Assembly: GCF_921293095.1 (NCBI RefSeq)
Contig: NC_060248.1
Span: 130,398,972 to 130,462,971, forward strand
Reading direction: 5' to 3'
Origin: Ischnura elegans
Taxonomy: Eukaryota > Arthropoda > Insecta > Odonata > Coenagrionidae
Length of the DNA stretch: 64,000 bases
Shown: piece by piece, positions 1 to 9,927 of the stretch
Layout of the letters: every line of letters begins with the position of its first letter
Position numbering within the stretch: the stretch's first letter is position 1
Position numbers and translations under genes: made by a program
Notes under the pieces: model-generated
What the model saw: the letters and a program-made list of their open reading frames with translations, nothing else
What the model was told of the DNA's origin: nothing
The model's database searches: none

Positions 1-218
1 AAAGAATCCTTTGGAGTGGTAGAGCAGTTTTGTCAAGTCTCGACGTTCGGCATAACCGAGGTCAATGGAATACTCTGCGACAGCTGACTTATACAGACGC
101 GCGGTACTTCATACCAATCTTATATTGGTATTAACCTGCTCAGCACTCCTGGGCTCTTCAGATTATGATTCGCTTCGGGTTCCACATTGCCAAGGGACGT
201 ATTCCCTGTGAAAGCCTC

Positions 219-645
219 CTATGTTGACGCCGTAAATCCCGTTACGAGACCGCGTCCTTTTGTTTCTTCTGTTTGTCCGGTTTCGGCGCAGGGTCTTCTG
301 TATTTGTCCCAGGGCCGGACAGGGAATTCTGCTATCCGTCGCAGCTCCGGAAATTTTGATTCCGCGACTTCCTGGAAAAATTTCTGTGTCTGGTAACGAA
401 GAGTCTTCTCCAGCGGCTCCATCCGCGCTAACGGCCATAGGGCGTCATTATGCGGTGTCCGTCCGAGACAAAGGGCTACCCGAAGCGATTTTCTCTCTGC
501 TACTTCCAGGATATGATGAGCAGATTTGCTTGCAACACCAATCCATGCTGGTGCAGCGTATGAAATAATGGGTCGGATTATGGTCTTATGAAGATGCGCT
601 CCTCTGTGTGCGGGAGATTCACGTTTCCAAGCATTGATAATAACT
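219..645 (-). pseudogene. Jockey/R1-like LINE reverse transcriptase C-terminal fragment
   Basis: The minus-strand frame reads through the thumb/post-RT region of a non-LTR retrotransposon. The peptide HKTIIRPIISYAAPAWIGVA is the familiar 'RP-x-x-x-YAAP-x-W' block that follows the RT palm, and it is followed by a Leu/Arg-rich segment (SLRVALCLGRTPHNDALWPL) typical of Jockey-like ORF2 tails. RT catalytic motifs and the endonuclease are absent, so this is a 5'-truncated dead copy. The reading frame changes near position 220, where a second frame continues for about 50 bases. A hAT MITE starts at 694, just upstream in the element's own direction. Family assignment is by motif only, and R1 or I-clade are alternatives. 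Confidence 0.75.
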
Positions 646-693
646 GATGCCTCCGTACTCCCACGATGACTGCTTTGCGGTGGGCGTGACAGC

Positions 694-917
694 CATGGGC
701 GGATCCAGGATTTCTTTCTGGGGGGGCCCAGGCAAGGCCGTATCCAGGATTTTGTTTCTGGGTGGGGCACAAGGATACCTCGTAATACAAATCGAACGCA
801 ATGATAATGGGACCGTATTAAAAATCTTGCATATTTTTATAGGGTCCGGGGGGGGGGGGGGCGGATCTAGGGATGGGGGCACGTGCCCCCGTGCCCCCAC
901 CCCTAGATCCGCCAATG
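694..917. mobile_element. hAT-type MITE, 224 bp, with 8-bp target duplication
   Basis: The ends are inverted: CATGGGCGGATCCAGG at the left, and the reverse complement of the right end reads CATTGGCGGATCTAGG. The element is flanked by a perfect 8-bp direct repeat GTGACAGC (686-693 and 918-925), the hAT hallmark. The interior is non-coding with a poly-G tract near 850. A second copy of the same family is at 58298-58501 and shares the internal block around 'atacctcgtaatacaaa'. It lacks transposase, so it was mobilised in trans. Confidence 0.88.
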
Positions 918-925
918 GTGACAGC

Positions 926-1209
926 TGACTTATATAGCCAGTTGGCCCTGCCGATATATATTCAGAGGTGTTTCGAAACTCCGGCACATGAAGGCAGCAC
1001 AAGATCACCTTGGTCGTGCTAGTGCATGTTGGCTTTTGGCGAAGTCGTATGAACGGGCCTTATTTAGGATGGGGGAATGAATGCCTTTGCCTGGGCCACC
1101 TCACTACTCAAGCCTTTTGTATTCGGGTGTGATCCAAGGCTTCACACAATATTTGAACCCGGGTCTCTTCGATCAGAAGCCGTGCGCTATGCTCACGAGA
1201 TCACCACGC
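926..1209. other. Unassigned DNA between two MITEs
   Basis: No confident gene. It may continue the LINE that the 694-917 MITE interrupted. A 14-bp string beginning gacagctgacttata recurs near position 71 and near 921, which hints at a local duplication. Confidence 0.4.
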
Positions 1210-1211
1210 TA

Positions 1212-1743
1212 TAGTCTGTTCACTTTATGTCTGCGGGTGAGCTTTCGTGAGAGCCCGGACACTCTCGGATGGCTTCGCTGATAGGGGAGGGGCAGTACCG
1301 AAACAGAGAGAGAGGAGGAGCGAACATAACGTTGCCAAATGTACATTGCCGCCCTACTTTGTCACTGAAAACGTGTGAGTCATAGGTGACCACAGGTATT
1401 TTGGCCCCGACGCCGAGACAATATACCTACTCATTTGGATGGCATTGGGGATAATCCTTTCACAGAAGCCCATGACGTCGTCAGCTACCGCGCTGAATCA
1501 GGCACCGTTGGTGGAAGGCATACTTGGTTACATGCAAGGAGAACGTGTGAGGTTTGGCAACACTGCTCCACGAGCAGATTCACGATGTTCACTCGGCTGA
1601 GGTCTGAGCGCGACTCACTGAGGCCACGCCTACTGTTTGCTGATTGGCAAAGGCAAAGTCACATGTCGAGAAACCTACCCTCCCCTCATCTCCTTTTGCT
1701 TTGGCCACACCAGCTCACCCGCAGAGATAAAATGAGCAGAGTA
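1212..1743. mobile_element. TA-flanked MITE, copy A of a family also at 41500-42019
   Basis: The terminal inverted repeat begins TAGTCTGTTCACTTT at the left and, read on the opposite strand, TACTCTGCTCATTTTA at the right. Each end is flanked by TA (1210-1211, 1744-1745). The interior is non-coding but collinear with 41500-42019 along its whole length (for example GCGGGTGAGCTTTCGTGAGA near the left end). TA duplication suggests a Tc1/mariner-like mobiliser, but the TIR matches no family I can name. Confidence 0.72.
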
Positions 1744-1884
1744 TAATCCAAGTTAACTCGAAGGTAAGGTAGAATAGATATGGGTAAAGTTCAATCCCTG
1801 GCGTGGTCACAGGCGTTTGAAGTTTACTCATTCAGGTATGGAGGGAAAGTACTGTTCCCTGGGGATGTGTGCTCCACTCTGTTT

Positions 1885-2102
1885 GGAATTATTTCGATCG
1901 GTTTTCATTCCAAACGGTTGATTTCGATTGGTTAGCATCGCAATCGGCATTTGTTGCGTTTATAATTTATCTCTCCGACGACTCATTGTGAGGGCGCTCA
2001 TATCATGCTAGGAATGAAAAATTTCGAACACAATAAAATCCTATCCGTGCGCAAACCAATCGGAATCCACCGTTCGGAATGAGAACCGATCGAAATTATT
2101 CC
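1885..2102. mobile_element. Short MITE with ~45 bp inverted termini
   Basis: The left end (GGAATTATTTCGATCGG...) and the reverse complement of the right end (GGAATAATTTCGATCGG...) pair over roughly 45 bases, continuing through TTCATTCC and GATTGGTT blocks. The middle (about 120 bp) is unique and AT-rich. I cannot define a clean target duplication, so the superfamily is open. Confidence 0.7.
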
Positions 2103-2440
2103 CATCAGTGTCAATGACGACCTTCTGGGCCATATACAAGGACATGTTTCTTTAGGTGGTGTGGTAAGACTTCGGTAATTTACAGAAAGAATATATTTTG
2201 TTGCGTTGAATAGTTTATTTATGGCATAAAAAATTCACTAGCCCCTTTCCTTGGGGTACACGAAATAAATGCTCTGGCGAAATATTAAAAATATTTGACG
2301 AACAAAAAAAAACAAGTGAACATAGGGAGGTTACCAAGCTCACAGACACTCCCTAGCATTGGAATGAGTCTCCATTTAGTTCGCGACCATGAGACGTCTT
2401 CATTCTCCGCGACCTTTCTCTCATAACGATCTTTCTGTGG
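2103..2440. other. AT-rich unassigned stretch
   Basis: I see no coding frame, tandem array or inverted repeat worth naming here. Confidence 0.5.
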
Positions 2441-2574
2441 TATCTCAGCATGCTGGAGGCTGGATCGCCGCCGTGGCCGGCCTGCTCAAGAAATAATTAT
2501 CCGGGCGAGTGTGCCAGACCTTAGGTGCAGTTGTGTCGGTGCAGTATCCGCCAAAACAGAAGGGGCACCTGCAA

Positions 2575-2705
2575 GAGAAAATTCCACCATTCAATTTACA
2601 ATAATGGTATTTCATAAGGAGTTTAGGTTCTAATAAAAAATGAATGAAAAAGCTAACCAGCAGACGTTTCGGAAATGGCGTTTTCCATTATCAGGGCTAA
2701 ATATG
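2575..2705 (-). repeat. Penelope-like terminal (pLTR) fragment with degenerate hammerhead-like core
   Basis: Read on the minus strand, the segment contains CCTGATAATGG, a short complementary CCATTT after an AAAACG loop, then CCGAAACGTC. This order (CTGAnnA, stem, GAAA-CGTC) is that of the minimal hammerhead-like motifs carried in Penelope-like element termini. The core reads CTGATAA instead of CTGANGA, so catalysis would be impaired. No Penelope RT or GIY-YIG coding is recognisable next to it. The assignment rests on motif only. Confidence 0.4.
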
Positions 2706-3019
2706 GTTCGAAAACAATGTTATACAATCTAATTTTGAACATGGGCAACATAGGCAAAGATGATTTTCATACATTATAAGCAGTATGTTTTTGCTTGGTA
2801 AAATGTTTTGATTTATGCCCTTATTCACTTAGACCACATCCTTTAACTTTCATCGAGCTGGAGAAAAAAATTAAAATTGTCTTCTTTTCTTATTTGGCCA
2901 TTTTTTGTGAGTAGGCCAGAGATGTGATTGAATGAATTAGGATTTTGTGTTATCCTGGCGAATGAAGATGAATCTTTCTCGGGCTTCCAACCGAGTCATG
3001 TGCTCCTTTTTCGCCAACG

Positions 3020-3764
3020 TACTGTGAGCTGAAATGGAAAAACGCTGACCAAAACTGAAAAAAATGGTTTTTTAGGTATGGGAGTTGTAACTTTGCACAG
3101 TTGTTGTCATTAGATTATTGGATTTTCTGACACGTACCGTTTTTTACAGGTTGTTAGGCCAAATACATGGCCTCAATCGTGAAAAAAATTGCGAAAATTG
3201 CCCGTAGTAATTTTTTTTCAAATTGTGCTCAATCCTCGGTTTTATTAATTTCCTGAATTCTTAATTTCGACAGGCATTCGCAGATCATGTCTTCGGATCA
3301 CACTCTACACGCTTTGTTGTATCTGTTGTGTAAATATCTCGAGGTAACTCGGTGACCATTTTTTTATAACCCTTAATAAGCACAAAAATTTGTTTTAAAA
3401 CAGGATCCTCCATTTTGTATCGCATTGGTATCAAATGAAACAAACAAATGGTAAAAATAGATGAAAATATACCATAACAAACCGTTTACTGACATCGTGA
3501 GTTTTTTGTTTCATTTAGTTGCTAAAAAAGGTATGCCATCACTTTTAATATGAATAATTTAGACAAATTTAATGCGGGCAATTTTTACGATATTTATGTA
3601 ACTTTTCGGTCGTGCATTTTGTGATAAGAAGCAACCTATGAAAAACGGCAGGCTTCAACACATGTCATAATGTATTGACAAAATCTACGCTAAGTTTCAA
3701 CTTCCATGCTAAAAAAAACATTTATGAGGTCTTGGCTAGGTTTTTTCGATTTCAGACCACTGTG
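3020..3764. mobile_element. Non-autonomous Transib-like element (745 bp)
   Basis: The right terminus ends CACTGTG and, read inward, gives CACAGTGGTCTGAAATCG, nearly the same as the 14717-17155 element. The left terminus TACTGTGAGCTGAAAT matches it at 13 of 16 positions. Flanking pentamers are CAACG (3015-3019) and CGACG (3765-3769), 4 of 5 identical. The interior shares two blocks with the arms of the larger element: 'taaatatctcgaggtaactc' near 3330 and 'ccattttgtatcg' near 3412. No transposase remains, so it is an older, diverged MITE-like relative. Confidence 0.75.
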
Positions 3765-3939
3765 CGACGTTTCGGGTATTTTTCCATCGTCCTCAGCCGT
3801 CTCTGGACGTCGAAAAAATATTCTATCGACACGTCGGTGACGATGGAGAACCTGTCACGGTCGGATGCACGAGAAAAATCCATATTAAGGTCGAAAGAAA
3901 TTTAAAAAATGTAAAATAAAAAATTGTTTAAATTTGCGA

Positions 3940-4299
3940 ATGTGGATATATTTTAGGAAGTATGGCATGACATTTTTTAAAGAATTCAGTGGACGGATCG
4001 ATGATCCGTATAGTTATACAGGTGAAGTTGATTTGTCTCCGACTGAGGAAGGCACGGAAATGATTCAGACGAAAAAGATATTACTTCCACCTTCATATTT
4101 GTGTGAACATGGCGGTGTTTACTCACTTTTGAATTTGCTGCTGGGATCTGCATTTCAGAGGAAAGTCTTCCGTGTAGCATTTTCGAGAGAATCCGTCAAA
4201 GTATATGCTCCCAACCGCTACTGCTGCCAGGGAGCGAACGTTCTGCAGGCATTTGAGAAACGCATCATCGCATTTACAGTCTCTCCTGCGGAAAGATAA
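3940..4299 (+). CDS. Unrecognised 119-codon ORF, doubtful
   Basis: An open frame starts at an ATG at 3940 and runs to a TAA at 4297-4299. The predicted product is hydrophilic with scattered Cys (LLPPSYLCEHGGVYS, YCCQG) and shows no signal peptide, zinc-finger spacing or RT motif I know. There is no clear splice or promoter context. It lies between a Transib-like element and the first R repeat. It could be a chance ORF or an exon of an unknown gene. Confidence 0.2.
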   Translation: MWIYFRKYGMTFFKEFSGRIDDPYSYTGEVDLSPTEEGTEMIQTKKILLPPSYLCEHGGVYSLLNLLLGSAFQRKVFRVAFSRESVKVYAPNRYCCQGANVLQAFEKRIIAFTVSPAER

Positions 4300-4434
4300 G
4301 CCATTTTAGTGTGATTGTACTCCCACACAGTGTTATTCTGTGATTGTAAGAAGGAATTCAAGTGCATTTGAGCATCAGAGTGAATTATCTCGCATGCATA
4401 GGCTGTCTGATGTTCATACAGAAAAATGACACCA

Positions 4435-5031
4435 AATAGGGTGGTTCCGTATTATTTTTTTATTGCCTAAATCGAAAGATTATTACTCCTGGAGTACGTA
4501 TTTCAGGCATTTAGATTTTTAAATGGCGATATCTATTTTTCGCATATGATGAAAGTGAAATGAAAAGTGAAAAATTTCAAGCGCGCGAAAACGCGACGGC
4601 TTTGAGCGCTGATACGATGCAGGATGCTAGCAGGTAGCAGAGTGCCCTGCTAGCAGGCAGTGCTTCGCTAAAATAATGATTAATAATACCCTATCAAACG
4701 AAAGGAACTTTCTGACCTTAGGCAGTTTTAATAGGTGATTATTAAGACATGTTTCCCTGAGCTCTGTGCCTAATGCATGCATTGGTAATCTCAGACGATG
4801 TAAAACTCCTATCTACTCGTATAGAAACTAGGTTCCTGTGACGTCAAGCGGAGTGGTATCGCATGGGCGCCAATCTGGACTTTTTCAAATGCGGTCAAAA
4901 TTGACCATTGCCATTCGTCTGGACTGGGATTTCTAAAACCAAATAATTTGTATATTTTGAATACACTAATGGTGGGTAAGGAATCGCAATCCATGCCTTT
5001 CGTTTTCTTTGATGAAGGAAATTATCCTATT
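4435..5031 (+). repeat. R family MITE-like repeat, copy 1
   Basis: One of four copies of a ~600 bp family. The left end reads AATAGGGTGGTTCC and the right end, on the opposite strand, AATAGGATAATTTCC, giving a ~15 bp terminal inverted repeat. Shared internal blocks are 'gaaagattattactcctgga', 'aataccctatcaaacgaa', 'tgtttccctgagctctgtgc' and 'catgggcgccaatctgg'. This copy is shortened around 4600-4640, where copies 2 and 3 carry an extra GC-rich stretch. Non-coding. Confidence 0.85.
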
Positions 5032-5451
5032 TTGTATTTTATTGTGTTTAAAAATGCTACGGTGGTCCACAGGTCGCCCTTGCGACCTCGCATGTCGCCC
5101 TCACGACACGAACGATTCTTTAGAATATCCCACATGTCTCCGTAAGTGGTCATATTCAGTCGGAAATGCGGAATAACCCCTACCTGGCCTTGCACAGTAC
5201 TCACAGTGGAAGGATTGGGCACGTGTTTGTTATTTGGGTGATGGCATCTGTTTGCCCAGGCATGATGACGGCTCCAGGACAGTCCTTGAGGGCCTTACAG
5301 CATTGGTCCACAGCTGAATAATAGACGAAGGCATTTGGGTTGTCGACTCGGCCGCAGTACCTTGTTCCTGAAATGGCGTGAAGGGTAACAGTTGAAATCA
5401 CATTTAAGGCGTTTTCAAAAGAGCCAATTATTAATATTAAAATATTACACC
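5032..5451. other. Spacer between R copies 1 and 2
   Basis: Nothing recognisable. Short open frames on both strands look like chance. GC content is somewhat higher than in neighbours (5060-5300). Confidence 0.5.
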
Positions 5452-6064
5452 AATAGGGTGGTTTCCTATTAATTTTTATTGAATAAATCGAAAGATTATT
5501 ACTCCTGGATTACGTATTTTACGCTTTTAGATTTTTAAATGACTATATCTATTTTTCGCGATTAAATGGAAAGTGAATATATTTAAGGGCCGGCAACGCG
5601 GCGGCTGAGTATGAATGCTGGGAAAAGCCCGTGAGACGTCATTCTGGTTCCGGCTCCCGCCGTGTGAGGCCACCTTGGTGCGAGGCTATGAGCGTCGCAA
5701 CGATGCAGGCTGCTAGCAGGTGTCAGAGTACCCAGCTAGCAGGTAGCGCTTGGATTAATAAGGATTATTAATACCCTATCAAACGAAGGAAACATTCCGA
5801 CCTTGGGCAGTTTTAATAGGTGGTTATTAAGAGATGTTTCCCTGAGCTCTGTGCCTCATGCATGCTGTGACGTCACGTGGAGTGGCACCGCATGGGCGCC
5901 AATCTGGCCTTTTTCAAATTAGGTTAAAATTGGCCATTATCATTCGTGTAAACTGGAATTTCTAAAACCAAATTATTTGTATAGGTATCATGGCTACACT
6001 TATGGTGGGTAACGAATCGCAATCAATGACTTTCTTTTTCTATGATGAAGGAAACTACTCTATT
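5452..6064 (+). repeat. R family MITE-like repeat, copy 2
   Basis: It begins AATAGGGTGGTTTCC and ends with the inverse of AATAGAGTAGTTTCC. Collinear with copy 1 but retains the internal GC-rich segment (5580-5720) and lacks the ~50 bp 'tactcgtatagaaactagg' block near the middle. The same-strand arrangement with copy 1, only ~420 bp away, suggests either a local duplication or insertion preference. Confidence 0.85.
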
Positions 6065-6490
6065 AAGATATGTTTCCATGGAGTATTTAAGAAGAGTTAT
6101 GTTAGTGTCCCCTCCTTTCAAGGGCTTCCCTCTATAGTTCACAATAAGGCCCTCTTTCTTTCATTGTACCTTAAAAAAAACCTATTCTCATCCTATCCTT
6201 CGTATACTCAACATTCTACCCGCTAACATTTTTTTTACAACATCCCCTCCCCGCTCAGTACTCGCTCCATCCATACGTTTTGTCTCCTCCATATATCATC
6301 CAGAAGCTGCCTCTCCTCACCCACCATGTCCAGCACTTCTTCGTTCCTTTTCCTCTCCGTCCATTTCTCCCTCTCCATTCATATCCACGCCCACATCTCG
6401 AGGGACTACAGTCTTTTCTCATTCTCTTTCCTAAATGTCCATGTGTCCACATTGTAAAGTCAAATTCATTTCCAGTTCACCTGATGAAGT
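6065..6490. other. Pyrimidine-rich unassigned stretch
   Basis: A strongly C/T-biased segment at 6240-6420 resembles, on the minus strand, the purine-rich debris at 23450-23700. It may be a decayed LINE ORF1-like region, but I cannot support a specific family. Confidence 0.35.
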
Positions 6491-6491
6491 A

Positions 6492-7023
6492 CGAGGTGTG
6501 TTCAGAAAATAACGGGAAAATGTTTTTATAAAAATATTTATTGATTTATCTACATTTATATTTAGCATATACTCGTCTAACTTCGTCACCTTCAAATAGT
6601 TCCCGTAAGGTATTATTCGCTTATGCCGGCGATTAATCCAATCCTCGAAACACTTCTTAAACTCGATCTTTGGAAAAGGCCTTAGCTCTATCAGCGATTT
6701 CATTTAATGTCATCAATGCTTATAAAACGACTGACCCTTAATATTCTCCTTATTTTTTGAAATAGGAAGAAATCACACGGAGTTATGTCCGGCGAATATG
6801 GAGGCTGGAGCATCTTTACAGTAATTTTTGGACAAAAATTCACGAACAAGTAATGAAGTGTGAACCGAAAATCGTCATGCTCATAAAACACGTCATACTT
6901 AAGCGGTTTCCATGGAGAAAGTAAACAGGTGAAAATTAATCATGCTTCTGGGGCACAATCGCACTTTCCAAACTCGCGAGAAGTATAATAATTTAGTTCC
7001 CGTCATTTTCTGAATACACTTTG
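6492..7023 (-). mobile_element. Internally deleted mariner element
   Basis: TA dinucleotides flank both ends (6490-6491, 7024-7025). The inverted termini are CGAGGTGTGTTCAGAAAATA at the left and, read inward from the right, CAAAGTGTATTCAGAAAATG, each followed by ACGGGAA, the standard mariner signature. The element is 532 bp, against about 1.3 kb for intact mariners, so the middle including the first part of the transposase is gone. Only transposase C-terminal coding remains. Confidence 0.9.
6540..6891 (-). pseudogene. mariner transposase C-terminal remnant
   Basis: The minus-strand translation shows PYSPDITPCDFFLF, the mariner 'YSPDLAPxD' block that carries the third catalytic Asp of the D,D34D triad. 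After a frameshift near 6700 it continues with IEFKKCFEDWINRRHKRII, the conserved C-terminal helix region. The second-Asp region is altered (EHDDFRFT where HDNAxxH is expected), and N-terminal helix-turn-helix coding is absent. It cannot make an active transposase. Confidence 0.88.
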
Positions 7024-7165
7024 TAGGACAGCGATTTAAAGTGACAATTGATGAACTACCTCTAACGGAGGAGACATCTCTTGGTCGTCGCCGCGTTATT
7101 GACTTCGGTACCATAGGCCTCGGAGGTGTAAAGACCGGAAATCTGCCTAACCCCACTTTTATTTA
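7024..7165. other. Flank of mariner insertion
   Basis: About 140 bp of moderately GC-rich unique sequence into which the mariner inserted. No feature recognised. Confidence 0.4.
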
Positions 7166-7628
7166 AGCCTGAATCACACGATCAATTTTTTTCGTCGCGA
7201 AAGTGATCTCTATCGCGATCACTAGAATGATGACTCTAAAAATGATCGTCGCCGGCAATTGCTTTTCGCGATCGCGATGAGGATTCCCATCGCTATTTTC
7301 ATCACTCGTCCGGTCGTTTTTTCCATCGCTAAAACCGTCCCTAAAACCCAAGATCAGCCAATCAGAACGCATGACTGTATGGTGTGATTGCAGCGCAGCG
7401 TTTGACAATTGTGGGAACGACATAGATAAACAAACACGCTATATATTTTCGTGAGGCGGGTCCCATGACAACGAGCTGTGATATCGGAAGTGATGCGAAA
7501 AGCGACGGCGGGAGTGACCTTGTGATTCAGAAAAATGATCACTAGAGCGATCGCTCCTCGCGACGGGAAAAGGGATCGCTCGAGTGATCACTTTCGCGAC
7601 GAAAAAAAATGATCGTATGATTCAGGCT
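7166..7628. mobile_element. Q family foldback MITE, copy 1 (463 bp)
   Basis: Long inverted ends: AGCCTGAATCACACGATCA at the left, and the right end read inward is AGCCTGAATCATACGATCA; pairing continues through 'tttcgtcgcgaaagtgatc' on both sides. Subterminal DNA is full of GATC/CGATCG palindromes. The interior matches copy 2 at 31213-31690 (for example 'acgctatatattttcg' and 'cccatgacaacgagctgtga'). The target duplication is unclear. Non-coding. Confidence 0.8.
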
Positions 7629-8368
7629 ATAGCCGGCCTACGCGAATCGCGGGAAATGCCTTTCCAGTAGGATTCTCATGGCATATTTCAATGAAGTTTA
7701 ATATATATTGTGTCGTACGACTCATTTTATACCCAAATTTAATTTCATTTCAAATAATTGTGCGCTACGAAAAGCATTAGTGTTATTTGAGATGGATGTT
7801 TAGGCAATTGTTAACAGGGGACAGTAAACATTTTCGTCTCTTCCCACAGAATTCTTGCGGCCAAGTTTTAGAAACATATAAAAATATATGTGTACACACG
7901 GTTCACTTTATGAGCCTTTTCTATTAAATATAAACATCAATGGATTATTATATTCTAAGAAAGAAATAACCACACACGTGTTATATAATAAACATTCTGA
8001 TCGATGTGTTTCTTTTGAGGACGAGCTAGTATAATGGATAAAATGGTATATAACGCTTCATGAAACTATCGCTTGGAGTTTTCCTGAACTACGTTGATAA
8101 TGCATGAATTTCAACATTGCCGTGAGCATATCATAACCCCGTGAATCATTGGCTAATTTTATTCGTTTAACTTAATGATTATCGTCATGCGGAAGATCAT
8201 CGAACACTGCTATGTGCTTATTATGGAGCCTCAGAGTTTTTTTTCACCAAAACAAATTAATTATTTAGCCTAAATGTTGAGTGCATTTCAAGAAAAACAA
8301 TTCCTTATTTAACTCCAACTCATTCATTGCCAAATTAATCAAAATTTTTGCAAAACCACTGGTATGCA
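7629..8368. other. AT-rich sequence without recognised features
   Basis: No supported gene or repeat structure. The short ORFs here have no homology that I can see. Confidence 0.55.
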
Positions 8369-8742
8369 GGGTGTCCCATTTATCTTGACCACCCGATATA
8401 ACTTTTTGTCCAGATGCAAATTCAACAATGTGTCAAGCAAATGTTCATTAGCCGTCAGTGGGACATTAATCAGCATGATTGCCTTCCTTGTAGCTTTGTT
8501 ATTTACAAAGATATGAGCAGCGGTATGTCTTTTTTAAATGGCACCCTATATTTTTTATTCGGCAATTCATTTCCTGTCCTATAACTCCTCCTGTTCATAT
8601 CTTTGTAAATAACAAAGCTACAAGGAAGGCAATCTTGCTGATTGATGTCCCCCTGACGGCTAATGAACATTTGCTTGACACATTTTTGAATTTGCATCTC
8701 GACAAAAAGCTATTTCGGGTGGTCAAGATAAATGGGACACCC
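8369..8742. mobile_element. Foldback element with ~165 bp inverted arms
   Basis: It starts GGGTGTCCCATTTATCTTGA and ends with its reverse complement. Pairing extends inward for about 165 bases per arm with a few mismatches, through blocks such as 'ttgtagctttgttatttaca' and 'caagcaaatgttcattagcc', leaving a loop of only ~45 bp. A transcript would form a long hairpin. No target duplication could be fixed. The GGGTGTCCCA start is common among arthropod MITEs. Confidence 0.82.
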
Positions 8743-8912
8743 TTTATATTGTCATTTATGTTATACTTTCTATGGTTGAATGTAAAAGAATATTTTAGCC
8801 TCAAAATTTGAATAATTGACCGATTTAAGGTTTCGCTCATTTAATTCTCTCACTATGCATTTGGCACATCACTGGAGAGTTAATATTTTTGTTGGGGGTT
8901 ATAGTCTTTTCC

Positions 8913-9140
8913 TCAATCTCCCTCTTTTATGTCTTTCCACCCGTTTTGAGGAGTTGTGTATACTTTAGGTTTTCGAAGTATCGAACCTGGGAACACCATT
9001 CCGGAAGCCGCTAAGCTCGCCATCCTGGCGTTGCGACGAGCCCCCACTACGCGCGCCGAAGGATCCAGGGCGCTTGCGCAGGCGAGGAGAACCAGCGATG
9101 CCAGCAGAGCCCTCGAAACCAAAGCGACGACGCCAGCCAT
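8913..9140 (-). CDS. Candidate first coding exon of a secreted peptide or protein
   Basis: A minus-strand ATG at 9138-9140 lies in good start context (GGCAAAATGG). It opens a frame whose first 24 residues form a textbook signal peptide: a hydrophobic core at residues 4-20 (VVALVSRALLASLVLLA) and a CASA|LD cleavage site after residue 24. Then come a dibasic/basic patch (ARRNAR, residues 34-39) and a short tail. The 9000-9140 coding part is strikingly GC-rich against AT-rich flanks. The unspliced frame stops at 8913. Possible splice donors inside it are CAG|GTTCGA (exon end 8987) and AAA|GTATAC (exon end 8964), so the real exon may be shorter. Function not recognised; a neuropeptide-like precursor is one guess from the signal peptide plus basic sites. 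Confidence 0.4.
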   Translation of the reverse strand: MAGVVALVSRALLASLVLLACASALDPSARVVGARRNARMASLAASGMVFPGSILRKPKVYTTPQNGWKDIKEGD

Positions 9141-9229
9141 TTTGCCTTCTTTTCTTCTCTGTTTTCTGAAAGATTAGAAAAAAATCCATGAGCGACTTGA
9201 GTCGGTCCATTATTATTTGTTATTTCTGC

Positions 9230-9330
9230 CATTGGGCAAATTTTCTGTTTGTAGATCATTGGGATAAGTCGGGATTCGATCCCAGATCTCTCGATTCCTG
9301 GTCAGGTATGCCAACAGTCACGCAACGAAG
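9230..9330 (-). repeat. tRNA-derived SINE fragment
   Basis: Read on the minus strand, a B-box-like GGGATCGAATCCC (9271-9283) lies downstream of an A-box-like segment around 'gcgtgactgttggcatac'. This is a tRNA-head SINE layout rather than a functional tRNA, since no complete cloverleaf is apparent. Confidence 0.5.
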
Positions 9331-9339
9331 AAAACCTAA

Positions 9340-9612
9340 TAATAATAATAATGATGATAATAGTAATTTATTATTTTCAAAATGCTTCATAAAATATTTA
9401 TAAACACATTTGGAAGTTAGGTGCCCTATTTGACAAAAGATCTGTTTTTAAGGTATCAACAAAGTTTTTAAAACTTGCGTTGCTCAAATAATGGTAGGAT
9501 ATTTCATTATATATACGAATATTTCAACAGAAAAACAAGCAAACTCTCTTTAATATATAATTTTATTCTGGCGACAAAAGAAAATGAAAAAAACTTCCAT
9601 CTTCCCGGAGCA
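9340..9612 (-). repeat. LINE 3'-end-like dispersed repeat with (AAT)n edge
   Basis: Begins with an AAT microsatellite (9341-9357) and continues with sequence that recurs at 35470-35732 (shared blocks 'ttcataaaatatttat', 'aacatatttggaagt'-like, 'ttgctcaaataatg'). An AAT array adjoining sequence that at other sites (29560-30060) leads into Jockey-like RT coding suggests this is a LINE 3' UTR lying on the minus strand. Confidence 0.5.
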
Positions 9613-9772
9613 TGCGGATCACATCTCTGTTTCAATATTTAAATAAATGTACCTCAAACATTTCAACTCAAAAATCCGCGTTATTTCTGAAATTCACCGT
9701 CGGCATAATATTTCCCTTACGAAGCGTAATCTTTGATGGCTTTATTACTCGTCATATTTTTTTGGATCGTGA

Positions 9773-9919
9773 CAGTGGCGAATCTAGAATAGGGACAAGG
9801 GGGGGGGGAAAGTGGGAGTTAACATTTCAGCAGTAGTGGGGGCCGGAAAGTAATGTAAATTGGATAGCCAAGGGGAAGGCTATAGCCCCCTTAGCCCTTC
9901 CCACATAGATCAGCCACTG
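9773..9919. mobile_element. Small hAT-type MITE (147 bp) with perfect 8-bp duplication
   Basis: Termini CAGTGGCGAATCTA and, from the other end, CAGTGGCTGATCTATG. Flanks are identical octamers GATCGTGA (9765-9772, 9920-9927). Contains a G-run at ~9800. Non-coding. Confidence 0.9.
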
Positions 9920-9927
9920 GATCGTGA

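Noticed and set aside
6899..7156. 85-codon minus-strand ORF at the mariner edge
   Set aside because: It spans the mariner 5' terminus and unrelated flank, so it cannot be one gene.
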